Assembly (NCBI GenBank): GCA_033439255.1
Contig: CM065884.1
Span: forward strand, 1,302,001-1,366,000
From: Hericium rajendrae
Taxonomy: Eukaryota; Basidiomycota; Agaricomycetes; Russulales; Hericiaceae
Reading direction: 5' to 3'
DNA: 64,000 nt
Of this stretch, positions 11,501 through 22,389 are shown in pieces; position 1 is the first letter of the stretch; every line of letters begins with the position of its first letter. Made by a program: the position numbers and the translations under genes. The notes under the pieces were generated by a model. The model was not told the origin of the DNA. It did not search any database and was given only the letters and a program-made list of their open reading frames with translations.

Positions 11501-11559
11501 ACGCTGCGTTGTTCATACTAGTAGTATACTTGATTGTACTAGTAGCCATATTAAAATAT

Positions 11560-11866
11560 AATTGATTTTTTTTTGTACCTGGTTGACTTGAGATAGTAAT
11601 ATTAGTATTCATACCTCACTTACTATAGGGATCATAGGGATCATAGAGACCATAGCAAGTCAGTGAACTTATATAGCAGCTATAGCTGCCTCTTAGAAAT
11701 ATATAGCTCTGTATAGTGTGTAACTACTGCTATGGAAGCTATGACAGGCTTCATAGCCTTATATAGTTGAGTGGGACAGCTACATAGATGATGATAGACC
11801 TCATAGCACTATGATAGGACATATAAATCAACACTGAGCTATATAAAAATATCATTTCTCAGATGG
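11560..11866. repeat. CTATAG-rich AT block 2
   Basis: AT-rich sequence full of tatagc, ctatag and tcatag words, matching the character of 5990-6320. It directly abuts the 3' end of the Ulp1-like coding remnant. No coding content seen. The two blocks may be subterminal regions of related DNA elements, which is inference from word content only. Confidence 0.6.
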
Positions 11867-12655
11867 TTATTGATCATAAGACTGACCATATGACAATGTG
11901 CACTCTTCAGAATCGACTTGAAAGACTACGAAATGATGGGCTTCTTTGAGATAGACAGGAAACAACAAGCATATTTCCTTCCTGCGCAATACGGCCTCGA
12001 GCCGTTGTATGAACCGGGGGGAATCTGAATCCATGGAGCGGTTCTGATAGTACTCGAGCAGCTTCGATGAAAATTCGAGCCCACATATCTTGAACTGCAC
12101 CCGAAGTACGTCCTGCCTCTCCACCTCCTCTATCACCCAGCTTGTCATCATGCCGACTAATGTTGTGCTGATCATCCTTGAACCCAGGAGCCGTGCGAAC
12201 TCAGAGGTCCTCATAAGTGATTCCAACACCGTTGTTGGCGCATCCCAAGCAAGCCAGCCTAAGATGTGCTGCACGTCTTTGAGTGCTGCTTGCGCGAGCA
12301 AAACTGTCGGCTCTACATGACCAAGCCAATCCAATGCCCCTCGCCACAATTTCTGCTTGTCGAGGACGGCCTGAACTGCATCCCAAAAGGATATCACCCA
12401 TACTGGTATGCGTCCGCCCTTGTAGCGAGGATCTATAATTGAAGCAGCTTCATCTAGAATTGCCTGAGGAATTGCTGCGATGGCATCCTGAATGAAGGTG
12501 CGACTGGGTATGCTCCGCTCCCGAAGACATGATACTGACAGATTTGGGCAGTCTTTGGAGAAGATGAGGTCTGCTCGGACTGAAACCAAATGTGCATCTT
12601 GCTTCGGGACATGTACAGTGAGGAATTCTCGAACATTGAGATTGCCGGTGGGGAT
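11867..12655 (-). pseudogene. Ulp1-like cysteine protease remnant, downstream part
   Basis: An open frame of about 260 residues ending KEAHHFVVFQVDSEECTLSYGQS. The HFVVF...YG.S pattern matches the His region of Ulp1/SUMO-protease-like (C48) domains found in many Agaricomycete genomes, often near DNA transposons. The Asp usually following (YGDS) appears as Gln here, and the remainder of the domain, with the catalytic Gln and Cys, is absent because the CTATAG-rich block follows. The upstream coding part is separated by the copia element inserted at 12656. I regard it as a dead gene, possibly once part of a DNA transposon. Confidence 0.55.
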
Positions 12656-13052
12656 TGTTGAGTGCGGGGCAAACGACTCGCACAGCTGAGATGCGATAAG
12701 TGACGGGTTCATCTTATTGGCGTCATTCTCGCCTTAGATTAGATATCGAAGGCTCAGTACTATAATCGGGCCTGGAGCCCAGACCGCTTACGTTACGTAC
12801 TATACAGTTCTTCAGCCACTCCAGCGCTGGTATACACCAGCGCTGTACGTACTCGGTTAACCTCAGTGATTTATTGCATCGCTGAGGTGAGCTGCTTCTT
12901 AACTTCTTTAATTGATCAGCAGCATTCTAATACTGTACCTAGACCGCTCGTTCTATTCTAGGTACCGTACTTACCCGAAATGCTTAGTGATTTATTGCAT
13001 CGCTGAGACCGCTCGTTCTATTCTAGTTCACTCGACGTCTATAATCTTAACA
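12656..13052 (+). repeat. 5' LTR of copia element
   Basis: 397 bp, 98.7% identical to the 3' copy. It contains an internal short palindrome (ccagcgctgg...ccagcgctg) and two copies each of gtgatttattgcatcgctgag and accgctcgttctattctag. Confidence 0.95.
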
Positions 13053-13064
13053 GGTTATGGGCCC
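13053..13064 (+). other. Primer-binding site, half-tRNA initiator-Met type
   Basis: GGTTATGGGCCC immediately follows the 5' LTR. It is complementary to the anticodon stem-loop of eukaryotic initiator tRNA-Met (GGGCCCAUAACC) rather than to a tRNA 3' end, the half-tRNA priming known for Drosophila copia. The first ATG of the polyprotein frame lies inside it. Confidence 0.8.
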
Positions 13065-16000
13065 TGCTGTCCCTTCAATGTCACTCGGCACCAGCTCGTT
13101 GAATTTCTATTCCGTCCCCAAGCTCCACAACGATGGCTCGAATTGGGTCACTTACAAGACCCGACTCCGGACCGTCATCGGCGCTAAAGGCCTGATGCGA
13201 CATCTCGAAGGTACAGCACCACAACCGTCCCTGCCAAGACAGCCGAGATCGAAGGCCTCGATCAAGCTATTCGCTCCTCCCGAGGAAGCGGAAGCCAGCA
13301 GCAAAGGCAAGGACATAGACATCGAACCAACCGAAGAAGAACTCGAAGCGATGGAGAAGGCGCTTGAGAAGGCGCAGGAGAAAATCGAGGAATGGGATCA
13401 AAAACAGTACCTCGTTAAGCAGCAGATTTTCTCCACAATCTCAGATTCGCTTCTATTATGCGTGCAAGCGCTCGATGAAGCTCACGAGGTCTGGGATACT
13501 GTTTGCTCCGAATTCGAGTCCAAGACCATGATGGTCCAGATCGATATCCGGCGCCGACTCCAGGACACGCGCTGCGCAGAAGGCGCGAACGTCCACACGC
13601 ATTTCGACTCCCTCCTACGTATGAAGGAGGAACTTTCTGGCATGGGCACAACACTTTCGAATGCCGATTTCTCGGCAATCATTATGTCGTCCCTGCCGAG
13701 TTCATACGACCCTGTTCTGTCATCAATGCTCTCCGCGGCCCGGATCGCCGGTAAAACGCTGGATCCACAGACGTTCATAGCGCACGTCACCGAAGAGTTC
13801 GATCGACGCACCATTCAATCTCGCTTAGCGAAGAAGCCCGACGGGACGGCCTTACTTTCAGCCCAGGAGGTGAATAAGAAGCGCACCCACGGCGCGAGGG
13901 GCAAGAAGAAGTGCACGAATTGCGATCGGACCGGGCACATCGCCGCGGACTGCTTTAGGAAGGGCGGCGGAAAGGAGGGTCAGTGGCCGGATAGGAAGGG
14001 AGACAGCGCGAGGGACAGCGGGAGCGCCAACGTGGCGGCAGCTCTCACTACGGACTTTGCACTCGCCGCGCTCATTACCTCCTCGGCCGACGGCAGCATG
14101 ATTCGCTGCATGGATACTGGCGCGAGTCACCACTATTCGCCATTTCGAAGCGAATTCATCAATTTTCGCTCCATCACACCGAAGCCGATTGTTGCCGCCG
14201 ATAAGCGAACGTTCTTCGCTACCGGCATGGGCGACATCATCGTGAATTTCCCAAATGGGAAAGGCACTTCACGTATCACACTTCAAGATGTGCTCTACGC
14301 GCCCGAGATCGCCTTCACGCTGATCTCGATCAGTCGAATCGACTCGCTGGGATTCTCGACCACGTTCCGTGATGGACAGTGCAATATCCTCAGCCCAACG
14401 AACGACATCATTGCGCGCGTCCCGCGCGACGGCAATCTATACAAATTTGCCTGTGCCGCCGACGCACAAGCCGCAGTCGCGCTCGCCACTATTACCGAGG
14501 CCGAACCCGCCTCTGTTCACCTCGTTCTGTCCGCGACCGAATTACATTGTCGCCTGGGCCATATGTCGATTGACGCCGCAAAGGCTCTCGTTCGCAAGGG
14601 TATTATATCCGGCATCGACCTCAGCCAATTGGAGGCCGAGATGAAGTTGTGCATAGCGTGCGTGCAGTCAAAAATCACGCGCGTATCGTTCCCCAAGGAA
14701 CGCACCAGGCCCCGATCCAAGGAATACGGGGAACTCGTCGCATCAGATCTGTGGGGCCCGGCTCAAACCGAGTCGATCCACCACGAACGTTACGCAATGT
14801 CGTTCCTGGATGATGCAACGTACGAAGTCGCGCTCGCTTTTCTCAGGCAGAAATCACAGGCCTTCGAGAAATACAAGAATTACGAGAAATTCATTGAAGT
14901 TCAGCGTGCCGCCGAAGTGATCAAGACCTTTCGGTCTGACCGCGGCGGAGAATACGTAGGCGCTGAATTTGAGCAGCACCTCGAACGGCGCGGAACACGG
15001 CACGAGAAGACCGTGCACGATTCTTCCGCACAGAATGGAACCGCGGAACGCTTCTTTCGTACTAGCGTAACCCGCGCGTTGGCCATGCTATTGGCGTCCG
15101 GACTCCCGAACTTCCTTTGGACTTACACGATGCAGCATGCCGTCTGGCTTTGGAACCGGACTGGTGGGCGCATTACTGGGGATCGTACGCCTTACGAACG
15201 CGTACATGGCGTGAAGCCCGACTTGTCGAACATTCACGAATGGGGGTGCAAAGTCTGGGTACGCATGGAGAACCGCCGCAAACTGGATCCGCGCGCCGAC
15301 GAAGGACGTTTCGTCGGATTCAGCAGCGAGAGTAAGGGCGCAATTATTTATTGGCCATGCTGCTGCACAGCCACCATCGAGCGGAACGTCGTCTGGAACG
15401 ACGCCGAGCTGCCGCCCCTGACCGACGAAACCCCCGATGAATGGCTCATCGACTTCTTCTCCGGACAGCCCGAAGAAGAATGGGTCGACCTCGATGGGGG
15501 TGGCCCAGCCCCGGGCAAAGGCCCGCAGTCTGAAGACCTCACCCACATTGGCCACCCGTCGACGGCCACTCCTCGAGCGGAAGCGCCAGCCCGAGTGGAG
15601 GACGCGCCAGCCGCAGATGCTGCGCGCACCGCGCCTAGCGCGGACGCCGCGCACGACGCACCGCCTGCGGACAATCCGGACCCACCTACCGAGCATACCA
15701 GCGCGCCGCCTATGGCGAGCGCGCCTGTCACTCCGCCGTGCGTTACACGCGCGCAGTCCGACCCGCCGAACGCACCGCGCACCGCCCGCGTGATCAAGCC
15801 CTCCCAATACGTCCGCCTCTTGCAAGGCGGCGCGGGCTCGACCACTGGACTTCCGCGCGTGCCGCGCGTACCTCGCGGCCTGCAAACGGAACGTCGTACG
15901 TTGAATTTCGACGCACCGGGTAGTGATGACGAGGGAGAGGCGCTTTCGAGCAGCCTCACTTGGTTTGGGATGGACAATGATGATGGGGTGCTGGTGGAAA

Positions 16001-18646
16001 TTTCAGAGGATGGTGTCGGAGTTGCCTTAGCGGCAGGAGGGGGCGATGGAGTGGAACCGCGGACGGTTGACGAGGCAAAGGCGAGCGGGGAATGGCCGCA
16101 GTGGGAAGCGGCTATCGAGGATGAGCTGGGAAGGATGAAGAAGATGGGAACATGGGAACTTGCCGAGAAGCCTCCCGGCGCCAATGTCGTCGGCAGCCGG
16201 TGGGTCTTCAAGATCAAACGTGATGCATCGGGCGCGATTGCCAAATACAAGGCGCGCCTAGTGGCGCAGGGGTTTTCGCAGATCCCCGGCGTTGACTATA
16301 CTGATACATTCGCCCCGGTCGCCAAACTTTCGTCCATCCGCATCCTCGCGGCTTTAGCTGCCTGTTTCGACTGGGAACTTCATCAAATGGATGTGAAAAA
16401 TGCCTACCTGAATGGGGATCTCGAGGAGGAGATTTTCATGAAGCAACCCCCCGGTTTCCCTGCCCCCGGGCAGGAACAAAAGGTCTGTCACCTCTTTAAA
16501 CCCATCTATGGACTTAAACAGGCCGGACGCCGTTGGTACAAGAAACTGTGCGCCGCGTTTCTCGATATGGGATTCGCGCGCTCCTCCGTCGACCACTCGG
16601 TTTTCTTTCGGCACGGCCCGAACGGGGAGATCGCGATCGTCGCCGTCTCGGTTGACGATCTGGCGATCGCTGCCAACTCGGTCGACGAGATGTTGCGTAT
16701 CAAGTCGGCTCTCAAGATCAAATTCGAGATGACGGATCTCGGAGAAATACACTGGCTCCTCGGTCTCGAAATCAAACGCGACCGTAGGGGGCGGACGATT
16801 TCAATGTCGCAGCGTGCCTATATTGACACGATACTGTCGCGTTTTAATTTACAGGACGCGAAGTCGCTTACCACGGCCATCGACCCGTCTTTCTCTCTCA
16901 CCGCCGACCAATCACCTTCCACGCCCCAACAATATGACGACATGCGCAATATTCCGTATCGCGAGGCGATCGGATCTCTCATGTACGCCGCAATCGGCAC
17001 GCGCCCAGATGTCTCGTACGTGGTCACGGCCCTCTCGCAATTCATGCAGAACCCGGGCCGTCCGCACTGGGAAGCGGCGAAGCGCGTAATGCGCTACCTC
17101 AAAGGGACAAAGGAAGAATGGCTCACCTACGGGGGTGACAACGCAAACGGCATGGAGGGATTCTCGGACGCGGATTGGGGCTCGAGCGATCACCGGCGCT
17201 CCATATCGGGGTACGTTGATGTGTGGACCCTGGGAATGGAGGCGGCAGCCAAAACCAAAACCAACAGAGTACCGGGGGGTGCGAGGGGACCAAGTATCTC
17301 AAGAGGGGAGCGCCAAGACGTGTAGCTGACGGGTGATCGTACTACGGGTAGGGGAGCAAGGCCGCGGGAGGCGAGCTTGCTGCGCGCGGGCGACTTCCGA
17401 CGCGGCTCTGCTAGGGACGATGACGATACGGCAAGACTCATGGGTCTTAGGTGATACGGCTTGTAGATAACGGCGCGGCGACGAGTACGACGAATACGAT
17501 GAGCGACACGAGGAAGTGAGAAGAGCTACGTCTGAGACGGGCTTAGAGGCTGGGGTGAGAACGTCAAACGGCGGGCTTTGTGAGATCTGAGCCCTGAGGG
17601 GAAAAAGGCCGATTCCGTTCTGATTCTCTAAGTCAGTAGCTACGGTACAAATGGGCAAGGCCGCCTCTGGCGGCCCAGCGCGACTCCCTACGACAACCTC
17701 CCGCTGACCGACCCAATCTCCAATTCCTTCCTGATCCTGCCTGCTCCGGGTCCCTTGGCGAGTGGAGTCGTTGCGGCTCGGCCCGTGCAGGGCAGAGGGC
17801 GTGCGCGTGGTACGGACGAATCAAAGGTGCCGCCTTACAACGTCGCCCGGGGCGTGCGTCGGGAACGGCGGGCGCGTCGAGCTGGAATGGCTGGGATGAC
17901 GTCAGTAGCGCACTGTCGCGGGCGCCGCCCGTGATCCGGGGGCGTGTGGGCGTTCGAGGGCGCGTTGATTGAGCCGGCTGGTTCGCTGGGCGCACTTCTG
18001 TTCCTGTGCCGCTGACTCGTCCGGCCGGTTGATCTCCGGCCCGTTCGGTGCATCGGACCACGGGACACCGGCTTTAGTCCGACCCGGTCGGTCCCGAACC
18101 CGTGGGGGCGCTTGTCCTGTGCGGGGAGCGACGTCGCGGTGGGCGGACTTGGTGCGGCTGAGGTGAAGTGAAGCGGGACGGGCGAGGAGGCGGGGAGTGG
18201 GCAATGCCGTTGCAAGGCGCGCTAAAGGGCGCATCAACGTGTTCCTGATTGATGGTGGAGCCGTCTCCTGGTCGTCGAAGAAGCAGCCCATCGTGGCACT
18301 CTCCAGCACCGAAGCCGAGTACGTGGCTATGACACACGCGGCCAAGGAGGTGTTGTGGACGCGCGCGTTTCTCGGGGAGATCATCTCACCCTTCGACAAA
18401 CCGACCACGCTTTACGCCGACAACCAATCAGCCATCACGCTTGCCAAGGACAACCTTTATCACGCGCGAACGAAGCACATCGCGATTCGCTTCCATTTCA
18501 TTCGCGACATCGTCGAGCGAGGCGAAGTAGACATTGTCTACTGCCCCACGGCGGACATGGCCGCGGACGTCCTCACCAAGCCACTTACCCGTCCGAAGAT
18601 GGAGAAGATGCGAGGATTAGTAGGGCTCGAGCTGCACGAGGTTTGA
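13057..18646 (+). pseudogene. Copia gag-pol polyprotein region (fossil)
   Basis: Parts in order: UBN2-type gag (about 13080-13850); a CCHC zinc knuckle (CTNCDRTGHIAADC, near 13912); aspartic protease (MDTGASHH, near 14110); GAG-pre-integrase (about 14515-14690); integrase core (about 14720-15330); a Pro/Ala-rich linker; reverse transcriptase (about 16190-16900, with SVDDLAIA near 16650); and RNase H (about 18240-18640, with STEAEY and ADNQSA). A foreign insertion separates the last two parts. The first Met overlaps the primer site and a second lies at 13078. Confidence 0.9.
17216..18237. mobile_element. 1.02-kb foreign insert nested in copia element
   Basis: GC-rich DNA with no retroviral similarity interrupts the polyprotein between reverse transcriptase and RNase H parts. 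Its ends are inverted: the left junction reads ACGTTGATG and the right reads CATCAACGT, so the insert would be TTGATG...CATCAA with a 2- or 3-bp duplication (CG or ACG). The inner ends also share a CCCT word. No transposase frame is visible; it looks like a non-autonomous TIR element of unknown family. Confidence 0.65.
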
Positions 18647-18653
18647 GGGGGTG
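18644..18653 (+). other. Polypurine tract
   Basis: The purine-rich run tgagggggtg directly precedes the 3' LTR, as expected for plus-strand priming. Confidence 0.7.
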
Positions 18654-19050
18654 TGTTGAGTGCGGGGCAAACGACTCGCACAGCTGAGACGCGATAAGTG
18701 ACGGGTTCATCTTATCGGCGTCGTTCTCGCCTTAGATTAGATATCGAAGGCTCAGTACTATAATCGGGCCTGGAGCCCAGACCGCTTACGTTACGTACTA
18801 TACAGTTCTTCAGCCACTCCAGCGCTGGTATACACCAGCGCTGTACGTACTCGGTTAACCTCAGTGATTTATTGCATCACTGAGGTGAGCCGCTTCTTAA
18901 CTTCTTTAATTGATCAGCAGCATTCTAATACTGTACCTAGACCGCTCGTTCTATTCTAGGTACCGTACTTACCCGAAATGCTTAGTGATTTATTGCATCG
19001 CTGAGACCGCTCGTTCTATTCTAGTTCACTCGACGTCTATAATCTTAACA
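18654..19050 (+). repeat. 3' LTR of copia element
   Basis: 397 bp, differing from the 5' LTR by five transitions and no indels; followed by the GGGAT target duplicate. Confidence 0.95.
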
Positions 19051-19220
19051 GGGATATACTGGGCCTGTATCTCGACGGGGATTGCTGATATGGTCTTCAG
19101 GTATCTGTCCAGACCGACTGGTATATTGGGTTTGGAAGGAATGGTACGTCCTTGTCCGATCCAGTCATCTCTCACAAATTCTTCTTCATCGTCCGTGTCG
19201 TCTACTTGAATAGAATCCAT
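19051..19220 (-). pseudogene. Ulp1-like gene remnant, upstream part
   Basis: A short open frame starting MDSIQVDDTDDEEEF and running into the copia insertion point. Its phase matches the coding remnant at 11867-12655 on the other side of the element, so both are taken as one interrupted gene. The acidic start is typical of an N-terminal linker. Whether exons exist further upstream is not clear. Confidence 0.5.
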
Positions 19221-20723
19221 TCTTGTCGAAGAGAAGTTGGAGAAGTATCACTCGGTGAGGGAATGATGGCCCAAAGTGTTGGGATCAGATAGCACGATAG
19301 CCTTCGGGCGATCTTACAAAGTACTGGTATCTGACAAAAAATCTATGTTTTCGACTCGAACAACCCAAAGAAGTAGAGTAAATGTAAAAAACAAATTGGT
19401 GCGGCCGCCGCCGTGGCATGCTCATGGTTACCGCCTGTTACCGCGCAGCGGAATGGACCTTCGGCCGATGCTGGCCGGTATACGCATCAAAACATAGAGA
19501 TTGGGCCCAAATTGGGCCCTCTGTTACCGCCATTTCCAGAGAGCTCCGGCGCTACGCGCCGTTTGGTTAACGCACCCGGCATGAACCTTTGGGTGGCTTG
19601 TCGGGGGTCCTGTTTCACGAGCCAGATATAGTGAATGTGAAATAGAGAATAGGTCAATAACACTGGCATTTCGTTATCGTGTCTACGTACAAAGTAGGCG
19701 CCCAATGACAAGCTGCCTAGCGCGACCCTGCGTGACCGCATCGACGCAGCGCGTCTCTAGATGTACGTGAAGGCAATGTATACAAATGTTGTGATCACTG
19801 AGAATAGACTCACTATTGAGAGATGTGCACGCCACTGTTTCGATGCACGACAGCAGAATCACGACAGTGGAAGAAATCCACGACGAACTTCCGATGACTG
19901 ATCCTCATTTGAACGTCGAGCCAATTGCTATACTTCACTCAGGTTAACGTCGGATGCGAGAGGATCTAGAAAGGATCTAGAGGGGATCTGTTCACTTTGG
20001 CTCTGAGCCATTGAATTACCATGCATACCGATGGTTTGGGTACGGATCGTACGTGCCCTAGCCTAAGTAGTAATGCGCCTTGAATGTAGAATCACATCCC
20101 GCTTTCCGCACAGGCGTTGTTCTATCAGCATACGAAGCATCTTTGCCATGCAAGATGCGTTCGAACCTTGAAATGACAGCTTTGCTTAAGAGATGCACGA
20201 GACCAGAACTCCATGAGAAATGCGGGGAGCTCGGATCAATCGCGATAATGGATAACGGATACATTGACTTACCCCACACAGGAGGTGACTCCAGATCTAC
20301 TTTATAAGTACCGTTTGCTTCTATAACCCAGGAACTGATGCAGGGTGCTGCAAGAGCATGCCAGTCGAATGTGGACCAAGATTCCCTGCTTCGACAGACG
20401 CACATAGGGCGGCGTGAGGGAAAGGGTGGTGGTCATGCCTATCACAACTGAGCGAAGCACCGGTGCGTTTCAGTTCAAGATCATCACTGCCTGCCAAGCA
20501 TCTGGCTACTGCTCGAGGATGTACGGAGACAAAAGATGCAGTTGCGGGCACGTGGCGTATATAGACGCCGAGAAAGGCAAGTGTTATGGCGGGTTTCAAA
20601 GGACGCAAACACGACCACGACCAAGACCACAGCCAGAGCGCGGTGCGCCTGCCCCCTCGTATCCGTATCTTCCTTCACCTCTCCCTTCACTTCTGTAATT
20701 TCTTGTCACGATCACAGCTCATT
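19221..20723. other. Intergenic region, possible minus-strand exons
   Basis: About 1.5 kb without a recognisable gene. Near 19,500 there is a local repeat of attgggccc. On the minus strand an open stretch ending VDLESPPVWG is followed by a perfect GTAAGT donor (near 20275), and a second open stretch runs to about 20058, so a small uncharacterised gene upstream of STRAP is possible but unproven. A CT-rich promoter-like stretch (20660-20700) precedes STRAP. Confidence 0.4.
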
Positions 20724-21991
20724 ATGACAACCCATCCTAAATCCGTTCCCCTCGTGGCACCGGGCCACACGCGCCCCGTCACCCACCTTTCCTTCTCCCC
20801 CCTCCAGGATGATGGGACCTATCTCCTCATTTCAAGTTGCAAAGATGGAAACCCGATGCTGCGAGAGTGGACTGGCGATTGGATTGGGACTTTTGTCGGC
20901 CATAAAGGCGCAGTCTGGAATACGAAGCTCAGCCTCGATGGAGCGCGGGCCGCATCAGCAAGTGCAGACTTTACTGCGTAAGTGCTGTCGTTCATACTTC
21001 GTGACTTCTTCTTCTGGGCTGTCGCTCGGCGAAGTCTTTACGTCGTGACATGGACGATTGGCGCTGACTGCGCATACGTACAGCAAATTCTGGGACACAT
21101 ACACCGGCCAAGCTCTGCACTCGTTCCCGCACAATCATATCGTCCGCACCGTCGCCATCTCCCCTAGCTCTCAACACCTACTCACTGGCGGACAAGAAAA
21201 GAAGGCTCGCATTTTCGATCTCGGACGCCCTGACGCAGAACCAGACGTTCTGAGTGAGGGGGCCCTTTGTCACACGAGGGCACCGTCAAAAGCGTGGTAT
21301 GGGTTGGCGACCACACCGGCGTGAGCGCAGGCGAGGACGGCCTGATCAAGTGAGTGCTACCCTACTTTGCTGCCGTTATTGTTATTGACCAGCGCCACGC
21401 ACATCTGCGCGCAATCGCAATCGCAGGTGGTGGGACCTCCGCACGCGGAAACTCTCGACGAGCCTCGCATTCCCAGGACCGATCACGTCCATGGAGTTCT
21501 CGCAGCCGACGAATCGCCTCGTCGTTACCTCCGGCAAGACGGTGGCGTTCATTCCCGCGCTCCCGACCGGCGCGCAGACGCACAGTCTGACGCTGCCGTA
21601 TTCCCCGTCGTCGGCCTCGATCCACCCGATCCTGCAGGATCGGTTTGTCACCGGAAGCCTGGGCGACGAGTGGGTGCGCGTGCATGGGATGAACGGTGAA
21701 GAGCGGGAGGTGCTGAAGGGCCACCACGGGCCCGTGCACTGCATCGAGTACAGCCCGGACGGAGAGTTGTATGCCAGTGGCAGCGGTGCGTAATTCGTTC
21801 TCTGTCGTGCAGCCATGGTGTTCATAATGTTCAATGGTCTTACGTCTTGCTTTATCAGAGGATGGTACGTGATTTCGTGATGGCGGGCATGTTACCAATA
21901 TTGATGAGCTCACGCAGGTACTATCCGGCTGTGGCAAACTACCCCGGGCAAGTCATACGGCCTCTGGCAGGGGCACACGAACGGCGGTTAG
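20724..21991 (+). CDS. STRAP/UNRIP-type WD40 repeat protein
   Basis: Exons 20724-20977, 21084-21349, 21427-21785, 21859-21864 and 21918-21991. The protein starts MTTHPKSVPLVAPGHTRPVTHLSFS and follows the serine/threonine kinase receptor-associated protein (STRAP/UNRIP) pattern of WD40 repeats: KFWDTYTGQALHSF, ARIFDLGRPDAEP, KWWDLRTRKL, EDGTIRLWQTT. Family members bind the SMN complex and mRNA-regulatory proteins; the role here is inferred. The fourth exon is only 6 nt. Summed exon length is 959 nt, one short of 320 codons: one base appears missing in the G-run at about 21256-21262, where frame is lost before SHEGTVKSVVW. An in-frame upstream Met exists (20586) but the family has a short N-terminus, so 20724 is preferred. 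Confidence 0.85.
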
Positions 21992-22389
21992 ACCGCCGCC
22001 AGCAATGAACACACTCTTCAAGGTAGATACTTAGTCGCACATCACAGCCATTTCTTGGGTCGGTGAAAGGAAATTCTATAATACAATGTCCGGCACATGC
22101 AGTCTTGCACATAAATACGAGCAGATACATACAGTATGTAAATACGCAAGTGAAAATACTAACGTGCGGACGTGTAGGCTGTTCTGCCTTGGTTCTGTCC
22201 CGCCCGATATTTGCCTGGTCGAGAGCGGCTGAGGTGCCCGGGCCCGCGCGATTACAGCGAAACTATGACGCGCTGGCCTCGCGTCTTCATATCTCGTTCC
22301 TCGCGGATACTTCCTCACCCGCACCACCACTTTCCCTAGCATCCTCATCACCAGCCCGTACCAGGCGGTACACGTACACACCCTACAAC

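Larger units (their letters stand above)
12656..19050 (+). mobile_element. Ty1/copia LTR retrotransposon (fossil, interrupted)
   Basis: The element is 6395 bp, with 397-bp LTRs at each end and a perfect 5-bp target duplication GGGAT (12651-12655 and 19051-19055). LTRs start TGTTGA and end TTAACA. Parts run in copia order: gag with zinc knuckle, protease, integrase, reverse transcriptase, RNase H. The LTRs differ at 5 of 397 positions, all transitions, so the copy is young. It is broken: one clear break, a 1-kb insertion between the reverse transcriptase and RNase H parts. It sits inside the Ulp1-like gene. Confidence 0.93.

Noticed and set aside
10292-11561. Two overlapping open frames of about 400 residues in the GC-rich block
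   Set aside because: They are low-complexity Arg/Pro/Ala/His translation of C-rich repeat DNA, open in several frames at once, without introns or motifs.
15088-16250. Minus-strand frames of 265 and 300 residues inside the copia element
   Set aside because: Antisense shadows of the GC-rich polyprotein region; no recognisable domain.
20586-20723. Upstream in-frame Met extension of the STRAP gene
   Set aside because: The added 46 residues are His/Arg and hydrophobic filler over a pyrimidine-rich promoter stretch, and family members start close to the first WD40 repeat.
21245-21275. A 25-nt intron (GTGAGG...ACGAG) to explain the STRAP frame change
   Set aside because: Too short for splicing, and it does not restore the phase; a missing G in the run does.
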